A stretch of DNA of 64,000 bases from positions 1 to 64,000 of IMG/VR virus record IMGVR_UViG_3300027896_000002, one strand, 5' to 3'. Of this stretch, positions 24,937-33,893 are shown one piece after another. The stretch is from a virus. A program made the translations under genes and the position numbers. The notes under the pieces were generated by a model. The model ran no database searches, was not told the DNA's origin, and worked only from the letters and a program-made list of their open reading frames with translations. Numbering within the stretch: position 1 is the first letter of the stretch; every line of letters begins with the position of its first letter.

Positions 24937-25464
24937 ATGGAACACACACCGCATGATGTTCAGTTATTGTCACTTGGCAAGGGGATTTTGAAGTTTGACC
25001 GGTTTGATGTCGATGGTCTTCCAACTGGGTTGGTTGATATCGGCAATGCTCCAACCTTCAACCTTACTATAACGGTTGATAAGTTAGAGCATCTTAGCTC
25101 GCGTGAAGGTGTCGCGACGATGGACGATCAGGTTATTCGGTCGAGAAAGATGGAAGGTGATTTTGAGCTCGATGAACTGGGCCGTGAAAATCTTCGTCTT
25201 TGGTTGATGGGCAAGATCGGAAGTTTTGGCATTAAACCAATGACCGCGGGCGCGATTCAGGGAATGATTGATTTTATAGGAACGAGCGACGTTGGCCCTC
25301 GTTATCATTTCCAGGGATGGGTTGTCAATCTCTTTCCAAAGGGCTCTCTCGGCTTGATCAGCACTGATTGGGGGAAGATGGGTTTTGATTTTACAATTCT
25401 TCAGGATTCGGTTGGGCATCCTGACAGTCCTTGGGGTGATTTGACCTTGTTGGGTCAATCATAA
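24937..25464 (+). CDS. Major tail tube protein
   Basis: 175 residues, preceded by a strong AAAGGAGGAAAG. IGNAPTFNLTITVDKLEHLS and the central ATMDDQVIRSRKMEGDFELD resemble siphovirus tube proteins that polymerise in hexameric rings. It sits directly before the frameshifting tail chaperones and tape measure, the conserved order. Confidence 0.75.
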   Translation: MEHTPHDVQLLSLGKGILKFDRFDVDGLPTGLVDIGNAPTFNLTITVDKLEHLSSREGVATMDDQVIRSRKMEGDFELDELGRENLRLWLMGKIGSFGIKPMTAGAIQGMIDFIGTSDVGPRYHFQGWVVNLFPKGSLGLISTDWGKMGFDFTILQDSVGHPDSPWGDLTLLGQS

Positions 25465-25489
25465 GATTCTAATTTAATTGGAGGTTTTT

Positions 25490-25924
25490 ATGAGAGAAGA
25501 ATTAAAAAAATCCGAGGCTGAAGTAATGTTTCCAGCGATCAGTCTCGATGGGTATCAGTTAAGGCCATGGACTTGGGATCAATTGATATCTGTTTTGCCA
25601 GATGTCATGAGTGCCATGGAAAAGGTGGAGACCCTTAAGATCAATTTTGATCAGATTGAAGCAATGGCTAATGACCCAAGGCAAAAGACAGAGCTGTTTA
25701 AACTTTTAGTCCCTGTCTTGATTGCAATTGGCCCAATTGTTCTAAACATCATTGCAAAGACGATTGATGAGGATTTGGATAAAATTAAATCTTGGGACGC
25801 TTATAAAATTCTTAACATCGCTCTTGTGATAGCGATTCAGAATGCGTCTAGAATAAAAAACTCGGTCGGCCTCGTGGCAAGTCAGCTGGAGATGATTGGC
25901 CCGAGGCCTTTGCTGAAGCAATAG
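25490..25924 (+). CDS. Tail assembly chaperone, short form (G-like)
   Basis: Starts at ATG 25490 behind TTGGAGG. It is 144 residues, with hydrophobic helices in the second half (LLVPVLIAIGPIVLNIIAK). Lambda gpG-like: a short chaperone that coats the tape measure. The C-terminal end overlaps a frameshift site, so a minority of ribosomes continue into the next frame. Confidence 0.8.
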   Translation: MREELKKSEAEVMFPAISLDGYQLRPWTWDQLISVLPDVMSAMEKVETLKINFDQIEAMANDPRQKTELFKLLVPVLIAIGPIVLNIIAKTIDEDLDKIKSWDAYKILNIALVIAIQNASRIKNSVGLVASQLEMIGPRPLLKQ

Positions 25925-26187
25925 AATTTTTGATTTCAAGGGGCCATCGATTCGAGGATATCTTTAAGGTCTATACGGTTGATCAATTTTTTCTTCTTTT
26001 AGAGAAAGCAAGGGTCAATCGAAATAAGGAAATCCTCGAAGGCTCTTTTGGGGTGAGAGCGGCTTTAGGGGCAAATCAAAGAGAATGGAAGCAATACATT
26101 GATTCTTTGATGCCTCGTCCTGAGAAAGTCAAAGTTTCATCTAAGGTTGAATATCTGCAATTTAGGAGGTTGATGTCACATGGCTGA
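25490..26187 (+). CDS. Tail assembly chaperone, frameshifted long form (GT-like)
   Basis: A -1 shift at A AAA AAC (25855-25861) joins the short chaperone to a downstream frame that begins LGRPRGKSAGDDWPEAFAEA and runs to 26187. That frame is open from 25852 and has no good start of its own. The T-like part (FEDIFKVYTVDQFFLLLEKA) matches the usual extension that contacts the tube protein. It overlaps the tape measure start by 8 bases. Confidence 0.85.
25855..25908 (+). promoter_or_regulatory. Programmed -1 frameshift signal
   Basis: Slippery heptamer AAAAAAC (25855-25861) lies in the correct phase (codons AAA AAC). Six bases later GGCCTCG (25868-25874) pairs perfectly with CGAGGCC (25902-25908), a 7-bp stimulatory stem. 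Spacing and order are textbook. Confidence 0.9.
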
Positions 26188-28912
26188 TACCGAACTTGGC
26201 ACGTTGATCCTGAGATTAAAAGCCGATCTTTCTGATTTGAAGAAGGGGCTTAAGGACGCCGAGAATACTATCAAGGGATCTGTTGATACCCAGCAGAAAA
26301 GCGCTGGCACCCTTGGCCAATCTATTATAGGCATAAAGACACAGTGGCTGGCTCTTGCGGCTGCCGCAGTTGCAATTGCGGCAACGATAAAAAAAGCCTT
26401 TGATTGGTCAGAGCTTGGGGCAAGGGCAGAGGCTATTCAAGAATCCTTTGACGCGATCACTAAAAGCTTTGATGTTAACGGGGCACAGCTTATCGCTAAA
26501 ATTAAAGACACGGCGGGAGTTTATGTTAATGAAACTGAGTTGATGGTTTTTACGAATAAGCTTCTTGCCGAAGGCATTGCTGCAGCTGACATTCCAAAAT
26601 TGTTTGAGGCCGCTCGGGTTGCTGCCAGGTTAATGGGAACTGACGTCAATGAGGCAATGACATTGGTAACACGGGCTGTCCTTACCTTTCAGACCAGAGG
26701 TTTATTCAGGCAAGCTTTCCCAATGGAATCAGCAAAGGTTTTTGAAGTATATGCCACAGGCATTGGGCAAGACGTTGACATGCTTAGCACCTTTGCCAAG
26801 CAACAAGCAATGGTGAACGAGATCCTAAAACAATCAGCTGAAAAAATGCAGATACTTGGTGGCCCAGGAGGATTAGTTAGAAATCATTATGAAAATCTTC
26901 AATTGCTTAGTTCAGCTTACATGGAAGCTAAGGAGATGATTGGTAAGTTCATCGTTGATGGGGTCATGTGGCTTTCAGATGCCTTGGGAGGGCTTATTGG
27001 GATTGTTGAAAAAACCTATGAGAAAATTACCTCTATTCCTAAGGCAATCAAGGGAGTTATTACCAGTGCTTCAGAATTTCTTGGAATAGCATCAAAAGCT
27101 CCTCCTCCGTTAGAACTTGCCACTAGTCATGGCGCTGCAGCCACTCCTGAGCTTGAACTTGCAGTTTCTCATGGTGCAGTTGATAAAGAAAAGAAGTCTT
27201 TGGTCGATGAAGACAAGCTTCAAAAGGCATTGACAAAATTGAGATTAGACGCTGAGAAGGCCCGTATCGACGCTGAAGGGCAGTTAAGAATTTATGGCCT
27301 TGAAGCCCAGCATAATCGAATCTTAACTGAAGCGGCTAAGGTGGGGGAAGACACCCTTGAAATTGATTTAGCATTTGCTAAGAAAAAGGCCGCTATGGAA
27401 TTAGCAAATACCCTGGCCTCCCTTAAGGCCCAAGAAGCAGCCGAGATGGCAACTGCTATCTCTGATAAAAAGACAAGAGAAATACCTGGAATTAAGGAAA
27501 AAATCAGACAGCAAGAATTAATCGCCGAGGGGAAATATCGAGAAGAAATAACCAAACTTGACTTGGATGAAGTAAAAAAGAGAAATGAAAGAAAGCTCGC
27601 CATTGATGAAGCTGCCACAAAAACTGAAATGTCTAATCAGCAAGCCGTTCTTGACCAGGCTCAAGATTATTACGACAGGCTTTTAATCTCTGCTAAGAAC
27701 TTTTATAAGATCAAAGAAGATATTACTCTTTCAACCGGAACATCTGAGATCAGGATGCTTCAAGAGAGGCTTGACCTCGAAACTGATGAGGGAAAGAAAG
27801 CCGACCTTCGGGCACAAATCGCAGAAAAAATTAATGCCCTTGAAAAAAAGATCACCAGCGACCGGTGGGAGGGATATAAGGCACTTCAAGCTGAGGCTGA
27901 CCTTCATAATCAAATTTTGCAAACAGATACCAGTCGCCAGAACATGATGATTGACATGGCTCGGGAGAAATTTGAGATAACTGAGGCCGATGCCTTAACA
28001 AAAAGAATTCAACTTCAAAATGATCTCCTTTCAGCGTTGCAAGATCAATTAAATATTACCGATAAGATTAGTGACCCGAAAAAATATGCTGACCTTAAAC
28101 TTGCGATCACTCAAACTACTGCCCAAATTCAAACGATGAATATTTCACTTACCGAGCAAGTGGGGACGTTTGTCCAGCTTAGTGATTTGGGGATGAAACG
28201 GTATGCGGATAGTTTGCAGAAGAATCTTATCACTAACGTGGAAAATTTGGTTCCTAACGCCTTCGATACTGCCGGAAGCTCTGTCAAGGGGTTTATCAAT
28301 AACCTTGTTGACGGGACAATGTCAGCAAGTGCAGCCTTAAAAGAAATGGCCAATAGTTTTGCAAAAGGTATATTGAATATGGTGGTTGACATTGGCCTTC
28401 TTATTGTAAAGATGGAGATTCTAAAAGCTCTTGGCTATGGTCAAGGAAGTACACCCGCTGCGGGTGAAAGTAGCTTAGGTGGAATGGGGGGTGGGAGTGG
28501 CATCCTTAACGTTGTTGTGGGGCTTATTGGTAGCATATTTCAAGGTGGTGGTCAAGTTACTGGTCAATCTGGAATTGATAAAGTTCCAATTCGAGCTACT
28601 GTTGGAGAGTTTGTTATTCAACAATCTGCGGTTAAAAAATATGGATCAGGATTTATGGCAATGATCAACGAGGGAATGCTTGATGTTTCAAAATTAGTGG
28701 GAATATCTTCTCGACCACAACCTACTTTAGCTTTTGCCAGCGGTGGTGAGGTTACCTCTCAACCGACCCAAACGATGAAAAACGAAATTACCCTTATCAA
28801 TGTCGTTGATTCAAGAGATATGGATAAATGGGCAGCATCAGCGGCAGGTCAAAATGCGGTTATTAATGTTCTTAGTTCCAGATTAGCAACCGTAAAAAAG
28901 ATTGTGAGGTAG
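26180..28912 (+). CDS. Tail tape measure protein
   Basis: 910 residues, the longest gene of the tail module. It has a helical N-terminus (LRLKADLSDLKKGLKDAENT), one hydrophobic segment near 52-70 and a long coiled-coil middle. A C-terminal TMP-like region follows (GGGQVTGQSGIDKVPIRATV, GEFVIQQSAVKKYG), typical of lambda-like tape measures. It sets tail length and is ejected with DNA. Confidence 0.9.
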   Translation: MADTELGTLILRLKADLSDLKKGLKDAENTIKGSVDTQQKSAGTLGQSIIGIKTQWLALAAAAVAIAATIKKAFDWSELGARAEAIQESFDAITKSFDVNGAQLIAKIKDTAGVYVNETELMVFTNKLLAEGIAAADIPKLFEAARVAARLMGTDVNEAMTLVTRAVLTFQTRGLFRQAFPMESAKVFEVYATGIGQDVDMLSTFAKQQAMVNEILKQSAEKMQILGGPGGLVRNHYENLQLLSSAYMEAKEMIGKFIVDGVMWLSDALGGLIGIVEKTYEKITSIPKAIKGVITSASEFLGIASKAPPPLELATSHGAAATPELELAVSHGAVDKEKKSLVDEDKLQKALTKLRLDAEKARIDAEGQLRIYGLEAQHNRILTEAAKVGEDTLEIDLAFAKKKAAMELANTLASLKAQEAAEMATAISDKKTREIPGIKEKIRQQELIAEGKYREEITKLDLDEVKKRNERKLAIDEAATKTEMSNQQAVLDQAQDYYDRLLISAKNFYKIKEDITLSTGTSEIRMLQERLDLETDEGKKADLRAQIAEKINALEKKITSDRWEGYKALQAEADLHNQILQTDTSRQNMMIDMAREKFEITEADALTKRIQLQNDLLSALQDQLNITDKISDPKKYADLKLAITQTTAQIQTMNISLTEQVGTFVQLSDLGMKRYADSLQKNLITNVENLVPNAFDTAGSSVKGFINNLVDGTMSASAALKEMANSFAKGILNMVVDIGLLIVKMEILKALGYGQGSTPAAGESSLGGMGGGSGILNVVVGLIGSIFQGGGQVTGQSGIDKVPIRATVGEFVIQQSAVKKYGSGFMAMINEGMLDVSKLVGISSRPQPTLAFASGGEVTSQPTQTMKNEITLINVVDSRDMDKWAASAAGQNAVINVLSSRLATVKKIVR

Positions 28913-28915
28913 TTT

Positions 28916-30121
28916 TTGAACATCGTAAGCGATTATCTTCTTCTTAAACCAAATTGGGTAGACCCTGTTAGTTATAAGAGGAAGTGGCAGACGAATATTC
29001 AGACAGGGTTAAAGGGGAGCGAGCAGCGGTCTGCACTTTTCACATGGCCAAGAAGGTCTCTGTCCTATTCGATACTTTCTTTGAATTATTCCAAGACGGC
29101 ATCTTTGAAGAGGGTGCTCTATAAAAATATGCATAATCTTCTGGGAATTCCCTTTTGGCAAGATGGAACTGTCCTGTCGTCTCAAGCTGCTTTTGGGCAG
29201 AAGGTCTTAAACGTTAGATCTACTATAAATAGAAATTTTGAGGTTGGGGGTTTATGTGTCTTGGTTAATTCAGAGGTCAATTTTGAGGATGGGATCATTG
29301 ACGTTATGTCAAGTACCCAGATCACGTTGCATAGCAACCTCGCCCACACGTGGCCGATTGGCACGGAAGTTTATCCTGCTATGATTAGTCGAATTCAACC
29401 AAGTCAGCAGATTGATATGGCTACCTCTCTTTACGGAAAAATGAAGATTGATGCTGAAGAAGACTATTATGCTGGAATCGTCAGGCATATTGGTGGAGAT
29501 GAATCATTTTCATTTTATAAGGGGTCTCGGGTATTTGACTGCCAGCCGAATTGGAGTTCTGAGCTTAACTACAAGCTCTATCACCCTTATGAGCGGCTTG
29601 CGTTCTTGGGCAAAACTTTCTCGATGACTCATTATGATGAGACGGCAATTGGTTTAAATGTTCCGTATACCAAATTCAATAAAGCGTCAATTCAGAAGAT
29701 CATTGACTTTTTTGACAGTCGAAAGGGAAGGTGGGGAAACTTCTGGATGCCAACATGGCAGAACGACATGATTGTCACTGCTCCTTTTTTAGCGTCAGAT
29801 AATATCTTGAACATTCGCACGATGGATTTTTCCTCTTACTGGCTTGCTGGGGCGATGGGTTCTTATATCATTATCTTCTGGCCTGACTGGACATTTGCGT
29901 GTGGAAAAGTAGTTGATGCCACCGCAACGACTATTACTTTAGAATCAGTGATTGGAAAAAAGTGCGTTGCTAATCAACGATCACATCTTTTGGTTTGTTT
30001 TCTTCTGTGTTCAAGGTTCGATCAGGATGAGATTGAAGTCGGATATTTGACCTCTGAGGTTGCTAACGTTAGTCTTTCCTCTCGAGCCTTGTTTGATGAA
30101 GTGTCAGTGATGGAATCATGA
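28916..30121 (+). CDS. Distal tail protein (GTA gp12 / DUF2460-like)
   Basis: TTG start at 28916, three bases after the tape measure. Beta-rich 401 residues (LLGIPFWQDGTVLSSQAAFG, MISRIQPSQQIDMATSLYGK). The position and the three genes that follow reproduce the gene transfer agent distal-tail order, so it probably forms the ring that joins the tube to the baseplate hub. Confidence 0.65.
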   Translation: MNIVSDYLLLKPNWVDPVSYKRKWQTNIQTGLKGSEQRSALFTWPRRSLSYSILSLNYSKTASLKRVLYKNMHNLLGIPFWQDGTVLSSQAAFGQKVLNVRSTINRNFEVGGLCVLVNSEVNFEDGIIDVMSSTQITLHSNLAHTWPIGTEVYPAMISRIQPSQQIDMATSLYGKMKIDAEEDYYAGIVRHIGGDESFSFYKGSRVFDCQPNWSSELNYKLYHPYERLAFLGKTFSMTHYDETAIGLNVPYTKFNKASIQKIIDFFDSRKGRWGNFWMPTWQNDMIVTAPFLASDNILNIRTMDFSSYWLAGAMGSYIIIFWPDWTFACGKVVDATATTITLESVIGKKCVANQRSHLLVCFLLCSRFDQDEIEVGYLTSEVANVSLSSRALFDEVSVMES

Positions 30122-30966
30122 AAGATGTTACCTCAGAATATACTAACAAGGAAAAGGCAGCCAAAAGAAAGCCCGTTGAACTTTATCACATTTGGGCAGG
30201 CGCCGGGGATCAATTGAATATTAATACCTGGTACTATACGAGCGGTGATATTATTGTGTCGTTTGGAACTCCACCCCATGACTATGTTCCTGCCACTTTG
30301 AAACGAAGTCTGGTTCAATATGATGCTTCAAATGAAGTTACAAAAATGACTTTGCAAGCCGCTTACATCGAGAATCCTGCCCTTGAATTTATTAGCATCA
30401 ACCCGATCGAAATTATTTGGATTGAGGTAATGAGACTTCACAGGGATCAGGTACCCCTTGAGGCAGACGTGGTCTTTGTTGGGCAGATCAAGAATGTTTC
30501 ATTTAAGGGGACAGCGGCAAATGCCGAGTGCGTTGGCTTTGAGCATTTTCTTTCAATGCCAATTCCCCGCTATCGGTATCAACTCACCTGTAACTGGATG
30601 CTTTTTGAACCTAAATGTACCTTAGTTAAAGATGGAAGTAGTCCTGTTTTTAAGGTTGAGACAATCGTGACGGTTGATTCTACGGGGACAATTTTAACCA
30701 GTGCAGCTTTCTCTGCATTTGATGACGGGTACTTTATCTTTGGGTCGCTTGAATTTGGAGATGATGCCCGAACGATCGTCGATCACATTGGGAGTGGGAT
30801 CACGATCAACTTTAAGATTAAGGCCCTTGTTAGTGGAGACATTATTAAAGCTTATCCTGGATGCGATGGTAGGATCACAACCTGTAGGGATAAATTTAAT
30901 AATCTTTTGAATTTTTTAGGGTTTCCTTTTATCCCAGAAGAAAACCCGACATTAAGGAATTATTAA
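30118..30966 (+). CDS. Baseplate hub protein, DUF2163-like
   Basis: Clear family pattern in the second half: CNWMLFEPKCTL, then a conserved GD...AYPGCDGRITTCRDKF, and finally NFLGFPFIPEENP. In gene transfer agents this protein binds an iron-sulphur cluster through conserved cysteines; equivalent Cys residues are present here. Four-base overlap with the preceding gene. Confidence 0.85.
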   Translation: MKDVTSEYTNKEKAAKRKPVELYHIWAGAGDQLNINTWYYTSGDIIVSFGTPPHDYVPATLKRSLVQYDASNEVTKMTLQAAYIENPALEFISINPIEIIWIEVMRLHRDQVPLEADVVFVGQIKNVSFKGTAANAECVGFEHFLSMPIPRYRYQLTCNWMLFEPKCTLVKDGSSPVFKVETIVTVDSTGTILTSAAFSAFDDGYFIFGSLEFGDDARTIVDHIGSGITINFKIKALVSGDIIKAYPGCDGRITTCRDKFNNLLNFLGFPFIPEENPTLRNY

Positions 30967-31418
30967 TGAAGTATTTTTTTGAAGACATTGAGCGGCAAAG
31001 GAAATTAAGGAAGATTTTAGATGAATGGATCGGGACGCCTCACCGTCACCACTGTGGCGTAAAGGGGTTGGGGACTGATTGCATTCACTTTGTCGCCCGC
31101 GTCCTTGAAGAGATGGGGATATTGAAGTGGCGAAAGGATTTAGTGCCTGATTATCCACCTGACTGGCACATGCATAATACAAAAGAGCTGTTAAAAGAGC
31201 ATCTTGAGAAAGAAATTCGAGGCGAGTGGGTTAACTTGAATACCCTGGTCAATGGTGACATAACCCTTAGTTATTTTGGAAAAGCCTCATCACACGCGGG
31301 TATTTACATGGATGGGTCTATCTACCAGGCTTTGGATCGTATTGGAGTAAGAAAAATTAATTTTAATGATCCGTGGTTAAAAAAACATATAAAATTTGCA
31401 TATAGGATTTTAATATGA
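30966..31418 (+). CDS. NlpC/P60-family tail peptidase
   Basis: 150 residues with the catalytic Cys in GLGTDCIHFVARVL and the His in SSHAGIYMDG, followed by YQALDRIGV. Tail-associated NlpC/P60 proteins cut peptidoglycan stems at the infection site. Its start overlaps the DUF2163 stop. Confidence 0.85.
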   Translation: MKYFFEDIERQRKLRKILDEWIGTPHRHHCGVKGLGTDCIHFVARVLEEMGILKWRKDLVPDYPPDWHMHNTKELLKEHLEKEIRGEWVNLNTLVNGDITLSYFGKASSHAGIYMDGSIYQALDRIGVRKINFNDPWLKKHIKFAYRILI

Positions 31419-33889
31419 GCACGGGTGGAGCGATTGGTGGAATATTGGGTGCAGTGATTGGCGCCCTCTTTGCTTATTTTACAGGGGGACTTAGCATTGT
31501 AGCAGGCGCCCTTATTGGGGGTTCGATTGGTTATACGGTTGGCACTATCATTGATCCTCAAAAGCCAGATGTAAGAACCGCTGGCGTTCCGATTCAGGCC
31601 CTTCAATTCATGTCAAATGTGATAGGATCTCCAATTCCTGATTTATTGGGGACGGGAAAAATTGTTGGATTTCTTCTTTGTTTTGGAAAAGAAAGAACTG
31701 TGGCAACTTGGCAAAGGACTGGAGGGAAAGGTGGTTCAGGAAGTGGTAGGCAATTCGCTGGTTATAATTATTATGCCTCTTGGGTTGTGGGAATTTGCTT
31801 AGGTCCGATTGATTCACTTTATACTATTTTTAGAGATTCGGAGGATGTCGTTTGGACGGGTGAGGTTACTCTTCCTGTATCGGGTGGGAAGCAAACGATT
31901 GCAATACCAATTATGGGGTCGGTTGATTTTTATTTTGGAACGAATGATCATCAACTTAACCCCCGCATTGCGGAGACTTTGCAGGCGGCCAGTCAATTGA
32001 CTCAAGCCGCTGGAATTTTAAGTGGAGACACAGTCATTGAACTTTCTGACAGTACCTTTTTTAATGTTAATGATCGCATCCTTATCTATGGCACAGCTAC
32101 TGAATTGTCGGCAGATTGGGAAGAAAATCATATCATCCAGTTGAAAGCTGGTGCTAATATTACCCTTACCACTCCGATGCTCTATTCTTATGTCAACGCG
32201 ACAGTCTATAATTACAGTGCAGTTGGAGGTGTAGGTACCGCGATCAATTATCCATACCGAAATCTTTGTTTCGCTTTCTTTGACGACTGTCTTCTTGGAG
32301 GTTCAAACAGAATTCCAAGCATGCAATTTGTGATTAGAAAATCTCCGGTTATTGCCTTTTCACCCTTTAATCAGATTCAAACTTTTGATTATAATCCAGC
32401 TCATGCCATGTGGTACATTTTGAAGAGCATGACTGGATTTCCAGAGGGATGGCTTCATGAGGGTGATTTCGCAGATTTGGCAGAAAAACTTGCCCTTGAA
32501 AATCGGGGGATTAGCCTTTTGATCGATTCACTTCAAGCTTGTCTTAGTTATATTGAAAATATTGACACCCACATCGATGGCATCTTGCGATATGGTTCGG
32601 ACGGAAAATTTCATCCTAAACTAATCAGAAATGATTATATTCTTGGAGACCTCCTCTCTATCGATGAATCAATGCTCATAGATGAACCAGAAATTTCGAG
32701 GAAAAGTTGGATCGATACCGTCAACGAGATGAAAGTTCAGTATTCAGAGATTACGGGGACTACAGGAAGAGTTACAGCCATGGGCCAGTATCTTGGATTC
32801 ATTCCCCTTCATTTAGAAATTGATGGGGATTATGTCTATGTTTGTGGCCAGCAGGCATACGGCGTAGGAGAAACGAGTTACTATTATGCCGCAGTGAGGA
32901 AAATGAATGTAAGTGACTTGATGATAGTGGACGAGTTTGATCTTCACCAAGCGACTGACAACTTGAACAATGCCTTTTACCGAGTTCACGTGGATGGAGA
33001 CTATTTGTATTTGGTTGGTTCTTCCTACGTAGATGGCAAGGTTCAAACTGTTATTACCAAAAGAGATAAGAATAACCTTGCTATTGGACTTTGGACAAAC
33101 TATCATTACCTTGGAGATCCAGCTTATTCGGTTAACACAGGGATGGATTGCATTACAGATAATTTTTATTTATATGTTACAGAAAGCTGGAATGATGCTT
33201 ATTACCATCAAGCGGCGTGGAGGCAAAAATTGAATAAATTGGATGGCTCCTTAATTTGGGAAGGAGGCTGGCCTTCCGTTATGACAGGTTATGATGGGAT
33301 AGTCGATGCTGATCCCTACGTTATCATAGCAGGAACGGCAGGAGGAGATAGGGCCATAGAGAAGATAAATATGGCAACGAATGCGTCTAATATATACAGT
33401 GTTTCACGTGATCGCTATTCAAACGAGGGCATTGTTTTATATGATGATGGCTATTATTATGTTTGTGGTAAAGGTTATGCAACGGCATACGGTGATTTTA
33501 GAGTTTCAGTGTTAAAATACGATGACTTTTTTATAAAGGTCTGGGAATGGACCAAAAATTATTTTACCGCTCCGCCTGATTTAGTTGAAGAATTACTTAA
33601 CTGCGTGGTAGATGCTTCGGGAGTCTATTCGATAGGACGTTTACAATATAACCCAATTCCTGGCATCTATTATTATCAGGCGGTATTTGCAAAGGTGAGC
33701 CTTGATGGCTCCCCCCTATGGGATCTTCAGCATGAGACTCAGTACCGGGCGGCCATGAGAGCGATCGGGCTATTAGATACCGATACCTTTGTAGTTGGAA
33801 CCTATGACGACAACCAGTCCGTTTCGATCGTGGATCGTTATGGCTATCTTGAAAAAAGGCTAACAGCAACGGGGGCAATGATAGGATAA
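31415..33889 (+). CDS. Tail tip protein, N-terminal half with inserted beta-propeller
   Basis: Begins with a glycine-zipper hydrophobic segment (GGAIGGILGAVIGALFAYFT) and the body of a GTA gp15/J-like tip protein down to SWIDTVNEMKVQYSEITGTT (about 430-450). From there to the end are repeated blades of the type DGDYVYVCGQ, DGDYLYLVGS, DGYYYVCGKG, i.e. a beta-propeller. The frame ends with two stops (TAA TAG). In uninterrupted relatives the text after VQYSEI continues into the sequence that here begins the next gene. Confidence 0.75.
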   Translation: MSTGGAIGGILGAVIGALFAYFTGGLSIVAGALIGGSIGYTVGTIIDPQKPDVRTAGVPIQALQFMSNVIGSPIPDLLGTGKIVGFLLCFGKERTVATWQRTGGKGGSGSGRQFAGYNYYASWVVGICLGPIDSLYTIFRDSEDVVWTGEVTLPVSGGKQTIAIPIMGSVDFYFGTNDHQLNPRIAETLQAASQLTQAAGILSGDTVIELSDSTFFNVNDRILIYGTATELSADWEENHIIQLKAGANITLTTPMLYSYVNATVYNYSAVGGVGTAINYPYRNLCFAFFDDCLLGGSNRIPSMQFVIRKSPVIAFSPFNQIQTFDYNPAHAMWYILKSMTGFPEGWLHEGDFADLAEKLALENRGISLLIDSLQACLSYIENIDTHIDGILRYGSDGKFHPKLIRNDYILGDLLSIDESMLIDEPEISRKSWIDTVNEMKVQYSEITGTTGRVTAMGQYLGFIPLHLEIDGDYVYVCGQQAYGVGETSYYYAAVRKMNVSDLMIVDEFDLHQATDNLNNAFYRVHVDGDYLYLVGSSYVDGKVQTVITKRDKNNLAIGLWTNYHYLGDPAYSVNTGMDCITDNFYLYVTESWNDAYYHQAAWRQKLNKLDGSLIWEGGWPSVMTGYDGIVDADPYVIIAGTAGGDRAIEKINMATNASNIYSVSRDRYSNEGIVLYDDGYYYVCGKGYATAYGDFRVSVLKYDDFFIKVWEWTKNYFTAPPDLVEELLNCVVDASGVYSIGRLQYNPIPGIYYYQAVFAKVSLDGSPLWDLQHETQYRAAMRAIGLLDTDTFVVGTYDDNQSVSIVDRYGYLEKRLTATGAMIG

Positions 33890-33893
33890 TAGA

